Under the pieces are notes generated by a model. That model ran no database searches, was not told where the DNA came from, and was given only the letters and a program-made list of their open reading frames with translations. Shown here piece after piece: positions 1 through 7,654 of a stretch of DNA of 22,511 nt (position 1 is its first letter; each line of letters starts with the position of its first letter). The stretch is from JAYEIA01 sp964472505 (GTDB lineage Bacteria > Bacteroidota > Bacteroidia > Bacteroidales > JAADGE01), in the NCBI GenBank assembly GCA_964472505.1, contig CAYYQW010000064.1:1-22511 (forward strand). Direction: 5' to 3'. The translations under genes were made by a program, and so were the position numbers.

Positions 1-127
1 GTAACATCTGCATATCAACAAGTTACCTGTATTAGTAAAGTGCCTAATTCAAAAATTTCGAATATGAGAACAGTCCGAAAAGGCCGTAATTGAATGAATA
101 AAATCACAAATATCTGATAACTAACAA
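1..127. other. Left-edge sequence, no recognised gene
   Basis: One forward frame is open from base 1 to a TGA at 91-93. It would encode the last 30 residues of a protein ending in TVRKGRN. I do not recognise this tail. It does not look like the end of EF-Ts, the gene often found before pyrH. A second frame is open over much of the same stretch, so openness alone is weak evidence. Bases 94-127 hold nothing I can identify. Confidence 0.2.
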
Positions 128-147
128 CCGACGGGTTAAACCGTCGG
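128..147 (+). terminator. Hairpin upstream of pyrH
   Basis: CCGACGG (128-134) pairs perfectly with CCGTCGG (141-147) across a six-base loop. It ends 25 bases before the pyrH start. No clear T-run follows, so it is not a textbook intrinsic terminator. It may end an upstream transcript, or be one copy of a dispersed palindrome. Its core recurs just after pyrH at 923-936. Confidence 0.4.
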
Positions 148-172
148 GTTTGTAACAAAAAAAATTAATCAA

Positions 173-883
173 ATGACAGAATTTAAACGCATACTTCTTA
201 AACTCAGCGGAGAATCACTTGCCGGAGAAGCCAAACAAGGCTTCGACGCACATCAGTTGGAAACTTATGCCGCGCAATTGAAAACAATCAGCGAAGCCGG
301 AATTCAAATCGGTATTGTGATAGGCGGCGGCAATATTTTTCGCGGGTTGAAAGGACAAAATTTCGGATTTGACCGCGTAAAAGGCGATTACATGGGCATG
401 TTGGCCACGGTTATCAACGGCCTGGCTCTGCAATCGGCTCTGGAAGCTATGCACTGTCCCGCCCGACTGTTTACGGCCTTTAAAAATGAAGCCGTAGGTG
501 AGCGATTTTCAAAAGACAAAGCCGTAGAAGCTTTGGAAAAGGGAGAAATCGGCATCTTTACCGGCGGCACGGGAAATCCTTATTTCACAACCGACTCGGC
601 AGCAGCACTTCGCGCCGTTGAAACAGAGGCCGACATTTTGCTGAAAGGCACGCGTGTGGACGGTATCTATTCCGATGACCCCGAAAAAAATCCAACAGCT
701 AAGAAATATTCAAAAATTTCTTTTAAAGACGTTTTGAACAAAGAGTTGAAAATAATGGACTTAACCGCTTTTACCCTTTGCAGGGAAAATCAATTGCCCA
801 TTTATGTATTTGATATGGACACAACCGGAAATCTGGAACGCCTGCTGATTAAAGGCGAAAACATTGGAAGCATGGTTAGTTAG
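173..883 (+). CDS. pyrH: UMP kinase (uridylate kinase)
   Basis: PyrH phosphorylates UMP to UDP with ATP in the cytoplasm, the step leading to UTP and CTP. It belongs to the amino-acid-kinase fold family. At 236 residues it has the usual length. Visible signatures are the N-terminal KLSGESL (residues 10-16), the glycine loop GGGNIFRG (51-58), the UMP-site stretch GDYMGMLAT (71-79), GGTGNPYFTTDSAAALRA (131-148) and the nucleotide-binding KGTRVDGIYSDDP (158-170). The ATG at 173 follows an A-rich leader and the N-terminus starts right at the first beta strand, so no other start is needed. In many bacteria frr follows pyrH. Here the next gene is convergent and unrelated. The gene is bracketed by two similar hairpins, so it may be transcribed alone. 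Confidence 0.97.
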   Translation: MTEFKRILLKLSGESLAGEAKQGFDAHQLETYAAQLKTISEAGIQIGIVIGGGNIFRGLKGQNFGFDRVKGDYMGMLATVINGLALQSALEAMHCPARLFTAFKNEAVGERFSKDKAVEALEKGEIGIFTGGTGNPYFTTDSAAALRAVETEADILLKGTRVDGIYSDDPEKNPTAKKYSKISFKDVLNKELKIMDLTAFTLCRENQLPIYVFDMDTTGNLERLLIKGENIGSMVS

Positions 884-920
884 TTGGTTCATCGGATTAA
901 TGATCAGTTATTTATTTATC

Positions 921-948
921 ATAACCGACGGGTTAACCCATCGGTTAT
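921..948. terminator. Convergent hairpin after pyrH
   Basis: ATAACCGA (921-928) pairs with TCGGTTAT (941-948). After one C-A mismatch, GGGT pairs with ACCC's partner bases inside, so the whole element folds into one long stem with almost no loop. It lies in the 95-base gap between the convergent pyrH and the isoaspartyl peptidase gene. It could end transcription from both sides. There is no strong T-run on either side. The sequence AACCGACGGGTTAA at 923-936 is identical to 126-139. Confidence 0.5.
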
Positions 949-978
949 GATATCCGGATAAATATTTAATCCGCTTAT

Positions 979-1959
979 TTATTCCTTAAAAATAGCCGTT
1001 TCAATTTCTCCGCCGGATTTTAAGCTTGCACGAAACATACCGGTAGTAGTAAAAGAATAAACGATATTTCCGTCAGCATCTAAACCAATGATACCGCCTC
1101 GACCGCCGAGTTCGGGCAATTTTTTGAGAATAACTTCATCAGCGGCTTCCTGCATACTCATGCCTTTGTATTTCATAAGCGCTATAATGTCGTAAGCAAT
1201 TACTAAACGGATAAAATATTCGCCGGTGCCGGTAGCCGAAATGCCTCCAAACTTGTTATCGGCATAGGTGCCGGCTCCTATTAAGGGTGAATCACCAATG
1301 CGTCCGAATTTTTTATTAGTCATTCCGCCGGTGGAAGTTCCCGCGGCGATATTTCCATAGGTATCCATAACTACACAACCAACCGTTCCGTCCTTGTCGT
1401 AGCGCTTGGCTCTGTCTAACGATTGCTTTCGTTTTTCTGTCTGAAAATAAGTATTCGCGACCGGTTCAAGTCCGTTTTTTTTGGCAAAATCATCAGCTCC
1501 GGATCCGGATAATAAGACATGGTCGGATTTTTCCAACACCAATCGAGCTCCGGAAATGGGATTTTTTACATGCGAAACCCCGGCAACGGCTCCGGCGTTT
1601 AATGTAGAACCGTCCATTAAAGAAGCATCCAATTCACAAGTTCCCTTGTTTGTCATTACCGCTCCTTTTCCGGCATTGAATAATGGCGAGTCTTCCAGAA
1701 TATTTATAACTTTCTCAACTGTAAAGAGGGCTGTTTTTCCTTCTTCAAGCAACTCTTCGCCAAGGGTTACGGCTTCTTTTAATTTTTGATGATACGCTTT
1801 TTGTTCCTCATCTGTCATGGTTTCCGGATTCATGTATCCGGCACCGCCGTGAATAACAATTGAAAAAGTCTTTTTTTGATTTTCCGAAATATGTTTATTT
1901 TGCGCTGTAACAAACAATGCGGAAAAAAGAATTGAGATAATCAATACTGCATTTTTCAT
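979..1959 (-). CDS. Secreted isoaspartyl peptidase / type III L-asparaginase
   Basis: This is an N-terminal-nucleophile hydrolase related to E. coli IaaA. The family cleaves isoaspartyl dipeptides and L-asparagine and matures by autocleavage just before a threonine. From the ATG at 1959 the protein has 326 residues. It shows HGGAG (37-41), the cleavage site and nucleophile at GT-VG (Thr192), TSTGG (Thr210) and TGTGE (Thr243). The spacings of 0, 18 and 51 match the three active-site threonines of IaaA. A hydrophobic signal peptide (about residues 3-19, ending near VTAQ) predicts export to the periplasm. An in-frame ATG eight codons earlier (1983) would overlap the divergent neighbour. The ATG at 1959 has an A-rich leader and directly precedes the signal peptide, so I chose it. 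The gene is divergent from the metallopeptidase gene with 15 bases between starts. Confidence 0.92.
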   Translation of the reverse strand: MKNAVLIISILFSALFVTAQNKHISENQKKTFSIVIHGGAGYMNPETMTDEEQKAYHQKLKEAVTLGEELLEEGKTALFTVEKVINILEDSPLFNAGKGAVMTNKGTCELDASLMDGSTLNAGAVAGVSHVKNPISGARLVLEKSDHVLLSGSGADDFAKKNGLEPVANTYFQTEKRKQSLDRAKRYDKDGTVGCVVMDTYGNIAAGTSTGGMTNKKFGRIGDSPLIGAGTYADNKFGGISATGTGEYFIRLVIAYDIIALMKYKGMSMQEAADEVILKKLPELGGRGGIIGLDADGNIVYSFTTTGMFRASLKSGGEIETAIFKE

Positions 1960-1974
1960 TTTTTTAGTTTTTTT

Positions 1975-2694
1975 ATGAGACAATCACTGTATTTTGATGA
2001 CATAGGTGAAATAATTGTCAGGCAAAGCAAGCGCAGCAAGCGCATGCGCATGACAGTTAAGCCCCTACAGCCGTTAAATATAAGTATTCCTTACGGAACC
2101 AAACCAAAAACTTTAAAGAAATTTATTTTTGATAATAAAGACTGGATCATACAAAACTTAGAAAAAGTAAAAACTACCGAAAGCAAACGCACTGTATTTT
2201 TACCTGAAACGGAATTCAGAACTAAATACAGAGAATTGAAACTTTTGCCGATATTAAAGACGGGAAAACCGCAATTTCAATTAAAAAAACATACGCTTAT
2301 TGTGCGTTATGCCGAAAATACAGATATAAGCAAAGCAGTTTATCAAGAAATGATTCGAGAAGCGATAGAAGAAACTTTACGTCTGGAAGCCAAAGACTAT
2401 CTGCCAAAGCATGTCAGTGAACTGGCAAGCCGGAATAATTTATCGGTAAACAAAGTTACGGTCAGAAAGGCCAAAACGCGCTGGGGAAGCTGTTCTTCGC
2501 ATAATAATATAAGCCTGAATATTCACTTGATGCGCCTGCCGGATCGGTTGATTGACTATGTAATATTACACGAATTGGCACATACGATACACAAAAATCA
2601 CAGCAAAGCATATTGGAACTTTTTGGAAGAAATATGCCCGAATTCCAAACAAAAAAACCGAGCTTTGAATGAATACAGCCCGGTTATATGGTAA
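1975..2694 (+). CDS. YgjP-type (DUF45) zinc metallopeptidase
   Basis: This is a soluble protein of 239 residues in the YgjP/DUF45 family, related to the SprT and M48 gluzincins. The zinc site is HELAH (199-203) with a likely third ligand His209 in HKNHSKAYW. Upstream is the family's RWGSCSS motif (169-175), followed by ISLNIHLMRLP. The N-terminal part (about 1-65) is a small basic domain also typical of the family. No signal peptide or membrane segment is seen, so it is probably cytoplasmic. The physiological substrate is not established for most members. It starts 15 bases from the divergent isoaspartyl peptidase gene and ends 12 bases before the convergent MORN gene, so little room exists for its own promoter outside coding DNA. 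Confidence 0.9.
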   Translation: MRQSLYFDDIGEIIVRQSKRSKRMRMTVKPLQPLNISIPYGTKPKTLKKFIFDNKDWIIQNLEKVKTTESKRTVFLPETEFRTKYRELKLLPILKTGKPQFQLKKHTLIVRYAENTDISKAVYQEMIREAIEETLRLEAKDYLPKHVSELASRNNLSVNKVTVRKAKTRWGSCSSHNNISLNIHLMRLPDRLIDYVILHELAHTIHKNHSKAYWNFLEEICPNSKQKNRALNEYSPVIW

Positions 2695-2706
2695 AAGCTA
2701 TTGCAA

Positions 2707-3552
2707 TTAGTGAATTTTCTCTTCCGTTCTTTTTCCTTCTTTATAAATAATGGTTTTAATAAGCTTACCTTCTGAATTGTAGATATAGTGCTTGCCGTTA
2801 AATAAATAACCGTTTCTGAAATAACCTTCTTTCTCTATTTTTTTATCTTTTGTGTAAAATGTTCGATAGCCTTCGCCCTGAAAAACTTCCGGATCCCTTT
2901 GTTCCTGTGTCTTATCGTCCTTATCATCTTCGGGCGAGAAATCATTATTTTCGGAATTTTTATCATAAAACACAATGCCGTTTTCTAAAATTGTACCGTT
3001 TTCGTATGTCTTTTTAGATTTAACATTTCCGTTTTCATAATATTCAACAATTTCGCCGTTTTGTTCTCCGTCCACCCAGTTGCCTTCTATCTTTACTTGC
3101 CCGTTTTTATGGTAATACACTTGCTTTCCGCTGCGATTGCCTTCATCGTTGTAATTCCAATGTACGGCTGTCTTGCCGTTTTTATGATAGGATTTGTATT
3201 CACCGGTCCATTTATTATGCTTCCAAAAACCTTCTTCGGCAACAGTTCCGTCTTCATAATAAATTTTTGCCGGGCCTTCTTTACGATCATTCGTATAGGT
3301 AATTTCCGAAAGCAATGCACCTCCCGGATAGTAACTTTTCCAGACACCTTCTTTTTTTCCGTCGATATAGTTTCCTTCGCCTGTTGTTTTGTTGGAATTT
3401 TTATTAGTCAGTATCCATTTTCCTTGTTTTAAATTATCGGAATCCACACGGTTTACGGTATCTCCGTCGATAATTTCATAGCTTTGAGAAAATGCCGATG
3501 CAAATACAAAAAAGAATATTAAAAGCAGATATAGTTTTTTCACAAGATTCAA
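2707..3552 (-). CDS. Secreted MORN-repeat (YwqK-like) protein
   Basis: The 281-residue protein begins with a signal peptide (basic MNLVKK, then a hydrophobic run ending near ASAFSQ). The rest is about seven tandem repeats of the MORN_2 type, with the pattern G-x-W-x-x-YY-x-x-G-x. Examples are GVWKSYYPGG, GPAKIYYEDG, GEYKSYHKNG, GKQVYYHKNG and GEIVEYYENG. An acidic linker around residues 200-220 separates the last repeats. Such proteins are often labelled 'toxin-antitoxin system YwqK family antitoxin' by homology. No toxin gene is adjacent and the protein is exported, so I would not use that label. It lies 58 bases downstream of the TMTC-like gene on the same strand, with no evident promoter between, and may share its transcript. 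The function is unknown. A longer paralogue is at 11254-12813. Confidence 0.85.
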   Translation of the reverse strand: MNLVKKLYLLLIFFFVFASAFSQSYEIIDGDTVNRVDSDNLKQGKWILTNKNSNKTTGEGNYIDGKKEGVWKSYYPGGALLSEITYTNDRKEGPAKIYYEDGTVAEEGFWKHNKWTGEYKSYHKNGKTAVHWNYNDEGNRSGKQVYYHKNGQVKIEGNWVDGEQNGEIVEYYENGNVKSKKTYENGTILENGIVFYDKNSENNDFSPEDDKDDKTQEQRDPEVFQGEGYRTFYTKDKKIEKEGYFRNGYLFNGKHYIYNSEGKLIKTIIYKEGKRTEEKIH

Positions 3553-3610
3553 TGTTTATTATTATTATTTACGCATCATTGACATAATTTGTTTCATAAA
3601 ATTCATTAAA

Positions 3611-5758
3611 TCAATTACAAGAAGCTTGAAACAACTGATTTCCGCGGGGATCACCTAAATCGGCTGCTGATTTAAAATCGCTGCAAGCCAATGACTGATT
3701 ATTTGTTTCTAAATAAAGCGTTCCGCGCATTAGATAAGCATCGACAAAGTCCGGGTTTATTTGTAAAGCTTTCGTAAAATCTTCTATAGCCGCTTGCCTG
3801 CTTTCCAATCGCCAAAATGCTATGGCTCGATTAAAATAAGCGGTTACAAAATCGGGTTTGTATTGAAGTGCAAGTGTATAATTTTCAATAGCTTCTTCAT
3901 AATTTCCCATGCCGGCGTAAGCTCTTCCCAAATTGGCATAAGCTGACGGATTTTCCGGCTCCGTATCCAAAGCTCGACTAATATCTTCAACGGCTTGCTC
4001 CAATTGCCCCATTTTACCGTAATTCACTCCGCGATTTATATAATATTCCGCTTTCTCAGGTTCTAAATCAATGGCATTATCATAATCGGACAAGGCAGCT
4101 TCTAAATCATTTAATTCGCTTTTTGCATTAGCGCGGTTGTGGTATGCTTCCGCAAATAAAGGATCTATTTGAAGGGCCGCATTAAAATCATCCAGAGCTT
4201 CATAAATATAACTTGTATCCTTGGTGTTTTTTCCCAATTCTAATTTGGTTGCTCCTCGGTTATAAAACGCATGAACATAATCGGGTTTTTCACCTATGGC
4301 TACATCAAAATCCAAAATAGCTTCTTTTCGGAGAGGCACCGACAAATCGTAACGATTTTCTTCGGCATAAGTTTCGGCTTTTGTATTTTTCAGGCTGCCT
4401 CGGTTATTCCTTGCTACAACTGCCTCGGGAGATTTTTCAACGGTATCGTCCCAAAGGGCTTCACTGCTTTGCCAAACTTTGCTGCGCTCAAAAGTAAGAG
4501 CGGTTAAAACTAACACATAAAGGCCAAATATTGCATAAACCGCTGTTTTCGAGACTTTTTTATTCTCAATGAGCTTTATTAGAAAGTAAGCCGCAATGAT
4601 ATAAAAACCAACGGAAGGAATGTAGGCGTATCGGTCGGCATATATGGCGCTTCCTACCGGAATAAGCTGCAAAAGCAATGCGATATTTACAACGAAAAAT
4701 GCGATTCCGAAAGCAACTATTCGGCTCTTTTTCAGACTTTTCCAAAAAGCGAATGCTACAGCAATTACCACCACAATACTTAAGGTATAATAAAAAGGTA
4801 CGGTTTGATTTACAATATCCGGATAAGGATAAATGGCTGAAAGATTTATCGGTAATACTAACTTAAGCAAGTACATGGTAAATCCGTAGGCAGCTATGGA
4901 TATGCGTTGCAAGAAATTATAGGATTCGCCGACAACTAACGCTTCGCCGGATTCCTGAGCTTTAATGGCCAAAATACCAAAAACCAAGGCTAATATAAAA
5001 AACGGAAGTTTCTCGACAATTACTTTCAGGGAAATGATTTTTCTTTTATAATAAAAATCAATAACAAGCAGGCTTACTGCCAAAGAAACAGCTTGCCCTT
5101 TTGCCAAAAGTGATAAAACGAACAGAACAAAGGCAAGCCCAAAATATACGAATTGTTTTTTGTTGAGATATTTTAGATAAGCCAGCAAAGAAGCCATAAA
5201 AAAAGCGGCGTACAATACGTCTTTCCTTTCTGAAATCCAAGCTACCGATTCCACATGTAAAGTATGAACGCCAAAGAGCAAAGCAGCCGCAAAAGCGACA
5301 TTTGAATTTTTTAACAAAGCCAGTACAAAGAAAAAAACCAAAAAGGTGGTAATTAAATGCAATAAAAAATTTACAATGTGATAAATTTCCGGATTTATGT
5401 TGCCGTCTGCATCTTCTCCTCCAATTTGATAGTCAACTGCCAAAGAGAGCATGGTCAGCGGATGATAGTTTCCCATATAACTTTCTTCGTAAAAAATGGC
5501 TTTTATATTTTCGGAAGAAAGCGATTTTAGATAAGGGTTTTCAGTTAAATATCGGTTATCATCCCAGTTGGTTAATTCTCCGTTGAATGACGGATAATAG
5601 GAAATAAAACTCAATACGGCAATAATCAATATGAAAAGAAAATTCTTTTGAGTATTAGAATTTTGAGCTAAACTTGGCGAAGAAGCACGCATCCGGGAGC
5701 GTTTCACCGGTTTACCGGGGCTTTGGTTTTGATTATTGCTTCGCTTAGTCCGTTTCAT
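3611..5758 (-). CDS. Multi-pass membrane protein with C-terminal TPRs, TMTC-like (possible GT-C glycosyltransferase)
   Basis: The 715-residue protein has three parts. Residues 1-38 are a basic, Ser/Asn-rich cytoplasmic tail. Residues about 40-430 hold roughly ten membrane segments. Residues about 450-700 are a run of six or seven TPRs (for example AYHNRANAKSELNDLEAAL and AYANLGRAYAGMGNYEEAI). The first outer loop has NWDDNRYL (64-71) followed by NYHPLTML. After the next helix comes HTLHVESVAWISERKD (165-180). This order closely resembles the eukaryotic TMTC1-4 proteins, where an acidic motif in loop 1 and an HP-x-HxEAVA-type motif precede TPRs that face the lumen. TMTCs are O-mannosyltransferases of the GT-C fold. 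By inference this protein may transfer a lipid-linked sugar to exported proteins, with TPRs in the periplasm binding the acceptor. Its ATG overlaps the stop of the acetyltransferase gene (TAATG), so translation is probably coupled. Family membership is likely; the reaction is unproven. Confidence 0.75.
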   Translation of the reverse strand: MKRTKRSNNQNQSPGKPVKRSRMRASSPSLAQNSNTQKNFLFILIIAVLSFISYYPSFNGELTNWDDNRYLTENPYLKSLSSENIKAIFYEESYMGNYHPLTMLSLAVDYQIGGEDADGNINPEIYHIVNFLLHLITTFLVFFFVLALLKNSNVAFAAALLFGVHTLHVESVAWISERKDVLYAAFFMASLLAYLKYLNKKQFVYFGLAFVLFVLSLLAKGQAVSLAVSLLVIDFYYKRKIISLKVIVEKLPFFILALVFGILAIKAQESGEALVVGESYNFLQRISIAAYGFTMYLLKLVLPINLSAIYPYPDIVNQTVPFYYTLSIVVVIAVAFAFWKSLKKSRIVAFGIAFFVVNIALLLQLIPVGSAIYADRYAYIPSVGFYIIAAYFLIKLIENKKVSKTAVYAIFGLYVLVLTALTFERSKVWQSSEALWDDTVEKSPEAVVARNNRGSLKNTKAETYAEENRYDLSVPLRKEAILDFDVAIGEKPDYVHAFYNRGATKLELGKNTKDTSYIYEALDDFNAALQIDPLFAEAYHNRANAKSELNDLEAALSDYDNAIDLEPEKAEYYINRGVNYGKMGQLEQAVEDISRALDTEPENPSAYANLGRAYAGMGNYEEAIENYTLALQYKPDFVTAYFNRAIAFWRLESRQAAIEDFTKALQINPDFVDAYLMRGTLYLETNNQSLACSDFKSAADLGDPRGNQLFQASCN

Positions 5759-6189
5759 TATTTCTCGTATTCCATGAGGTAATGTACAATATCTGCTTCG
5801 GTAAAGGGCTCTCCTACCCTTTTGAAACCGTAAAATGCATAAAAATTTTCAACCGGCTTTTGTGCATGCAAATAAATGCGTTTTTTGGACGGTTTAACTT
5901 CCGACAAAATAAATTTCAGCAAAACGCCGGCCAATCCTTTTCCTCTGTGTTCTTTAAGAACGGCAAAACGCTCCAGCTTAATGCCTTTTTCGGTTTCGCG
6001 CCAACGTGCCGTTGCTGCGGGTTTATCATTCAGATAAACCAAATAGTGTATGGCGGCTTCTTCCAAACCATCGTATTCTATGCGTTTATCTACATTCTGT
6101 TCCTGCACAAAAACGATGTTTCGTATATCCAAAGCTTGCTTCAAAGATTCTTTTTCTTCGGGCGAAAAACCGTACACTTCTATTTTCAT
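5758..6189 (-). CDS. GNAT family N-acetyltransferase (YjcF-like)
   Basis: This is a small cytoplasmic acetyl-CoA-dependent acetyltransferase of 143 residues, full length for the family. The acetyl-CoA pyrophosphate-binding loop is HRGKGLAG (81-88), preceded by the strand IKLERFAVLKE. The C-terminal half has the usual AQKPVENFYAFYGFKRVG stretch (109-126). The N-terminal VFVQEQNVD with a following EYDG fits the YjcF/ElaA-type subgroup. The acceptor substrate cannot be told from sequence. A good promoter match lies 50-82 bases upstream (6239-6271). The stop codon overlaps the start of the TMTC-like gene by one base, so the two are co-translated and this gene probably heads the operon. Confidence 0.88.
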   Translation of the reverse strand: MKIEVYGFSPEEKESLKQALDIRNIVFVQEQNVDKRIEYDGLEEAAIHYLVYLNDKPAATARWRETEKGIKLERFAVLKEHRGKGLAGVLLKFILSEVKPSKKRIYLHAQKPVENFYAFYGFKRVGEPFTEADIVHYLMEYEK

Positions 6190-6238
6190 TAGCTTTTTTT
6201 TTCGAATGGAATTCCAAAATTTAATTTTGTCCTTTTGT

Positions 6239-6271
6239 CAAAAATAAAAAAATAATTTACTTTTCAGCAAA
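6239..6271 (-). promoter_or_regulatory. Bacteroidota-type promoter for the acetyltransferase/TMTC operon
   Basis: On the minus strand, TTTG (6271-6268) is followed after 21 bases by TATTTTTG (6246-6239). These match the -33 TTTG and -7 TAnnTTTG elements known from Bacteroidota sigma factor promoters. The match lies in the intergenic gap 6190-6273, about 50 bases before the ATG at 6189. It is the only site in the window where I see both elements intact. Confidence 0.5.
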
Positions 6272-6273
6272 CT

Positions 6274-7080
6274 CTATGCAATGTATGGTTCCAAAAATTT
6301 TTCGCTTATATTCCATAAACGATCCTGAACCGACTCTTCGTATGCGATATCGGCAGCTTGCATAGGCCTTCTGTTCTCAATATAAGCTCCGGGAATGGCC
6401 TGCAATCCTTCAAACTCAAGCGCATAAAATACATTGGCTGCGCCTTCGGCCGGCGGAGCTCCCCCACCCCATTGTTGTCGCAGAAGTTTAGTATTAATAA
6501 CTCCGGGATGCACCGATGCGGCTAATAATTTTGTATCTGAGTATTTTCTTTGCAGCTTATTGGTAAACAATATATTACATAGTTTCGTGAGCCCGTAAAC
6601 CGATTGTGAAGAAAAATACTTCTCGGCATTCAAATTATCAAAATCTATTTCAAAAGCATGAATCATGGAGCTTACGTTTATGATACGATATTCCTTTTCA
6701 AATTTACAATCTTTTATTAAGATTTGCGTAATTAAAAAAGGAGCCAGATGATTGATTTGAAAACTCTCTTCAAATCCGTTTTTTGTAATATGTTTTTCTG
6801 TATTTAAAACCCCGGCATTATTGATAAGAACATCCGGCATACCGTATTGTTTTTTATAATCTTTAAAAGCCTCGGCTGTTTGTTCCAAATCGGAAAAATC
6901 AGCTTGTATAAAACGTATTTCCGAATCGGGGAAATCTTGCAGCATTTCGTCTTTCATTTTGTCTAAACGCTCTTTGTTTCGACCGTGAGCAGTTATTGAA
7001 AAATCTCTTTCAAGCCCCATTCTTACAAGTTCTTTTCCTATTCCGTCGGTAGATCCGGTAATTAACAGTGTTTTTTTCAT
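6274..7080 (-). CDS. Short-chain dehydrogenase/reductase (SDR)
   Basis: This is a classical NAD(P)-dependent oxidoreductase of 268 residues. The Rossmann glycine motif is TGSTDGIG (8-15), with an Arg-containing AHGRN after strand 2 that favours NADP(H). NNAG is at 87-90, the catalytic serine lies in NVSSM (135-139), and YxxxK is Y162-GLT-K166. The HPGVINTKL loop after the active site resembles the retinol-dehydrogenase/WWOX-like branch of the family. The substrate cannot be predicted. No membrane segment or signal peptide is seen. It is 34 bases downstream of the methyltransferase-like gene on the same strand, and no promoter match lies in that AT-rich gap, so it may be the last gene of the Rrf2-hemW operon. 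Confidence 0.9.
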   Translation of the reverse strand: MKKTLLITGSTDGIGKELVRMGLERDFSITAHGRNKERLDKMKDEMLQDFPDSEIRFIQADFSDLEQTAEAFKDYKKQYGMPDVLINNAGVLNTEKHITKNGFEESFQINHLAPFLITQILIKDCKFEKEYRIINVSSMIHAFEIDFDNLNAEKYFSSQSVYGLTKLCNILFTNKLQRKYSDTKLLAASVHPGVINTKLLRQQWGGGAPPAEGAANVFYALEFEGLQAIPGAYIENRRPMQAADIAYEESVQDRLWNISEKFLEPYIA

Positions 7081-7114
7081 TGAGATAATTTATATTTTAT
7101 TATATTATTAATTA

Positions 7115-7654
7115 CTAAATAAAACGCCTTACGTTTTCGGCATATTTTTGGTATTCCTCTCCGTATTTTTTTATGCAATCCTGTTCTTCGGCTTTGCCAA
7201 TTTGCCAACTACAAATGAGATATAAAACACTCATAATTAACAAAATAAAATTGCCGGTAGCAAAAGATGCGCCCAAAATTATAATAAAAAATGAAAAATA
7301 TACCGGATGGCGGCTGAACTTATATAAGCCTTGCGTTACCGGCTTATCGTATTGCGCAATTGCAAAGTAAAACATGGCTGTAGAATACAGCAATATACCG
7401 ACAATATAAACAGCTGTTCCGATATAAAATAAAAAATTGGACTCGGCAAAAGAAAGAAAACATAAGAAGAGTAATTGCAGATAATATAAAACTTGGTACA
7501 AAAGCCCGAAAAGCTTTACTCGGGGAATATTGACAAAGACAGAAAGCCGATATTTAGGCAGCATCAATGTCAGCGAAGTACTTATAATTAAGTAAATTAC
7601 GGCAAACCATATACCGCCCGAAAAAGTAAAATCGAAACTACCGAAAAAACTCAT
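7115..7654 (-). CDS. Isoprenylcysteine carboxyl methyltransferase-like membrane protein
   Basis: The protein has 179 residues with about four or five membrane segments (roughly 13-32, 48-70, 76-100, 117-132 and 134-150). The C-terminal block is diagnostic for the ICMT/PEMT-like membrane methyltransferases: QGLYKFSRHPVY (108-119), a hydrophobic hairpin, then KAEEQDCIKKYGEEYQKY (154-171) and a terminal RRFI. In the family these residues bind S-adenosylmethionine at the membrane face. Bacterial members act on varied small or lipid substrates and usually have no prenylated protein target, so the substrate is open. Its start overlaps the hemW stop as ATGA, which indicates translational coupling. 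Confidence 0.82.
   Translation of the reverse strand: MSFFGSFDFTFSGGIWFAVIYLIISTSLTLMLPKYRLSVFVNIPRVKLFGLLYQVLYYLQLLFLCFLSFAESNFLFYIGTAVYIVGILLYSTAMFYFAIAQYDKPVTQGLYKFSRHPVYFSFFIIILGASFATGNFILLIMSVLYLICSWQIGKAEEQDCIKKYGEEYQKYAENVRRFI

Noticed and set aside
2707..3552. Toxin-antitoxin module
   Set aside because: Only MORN repeats suggest the antitoxin label; there is no toxin gene beside it and the protein carries a signal peptide.
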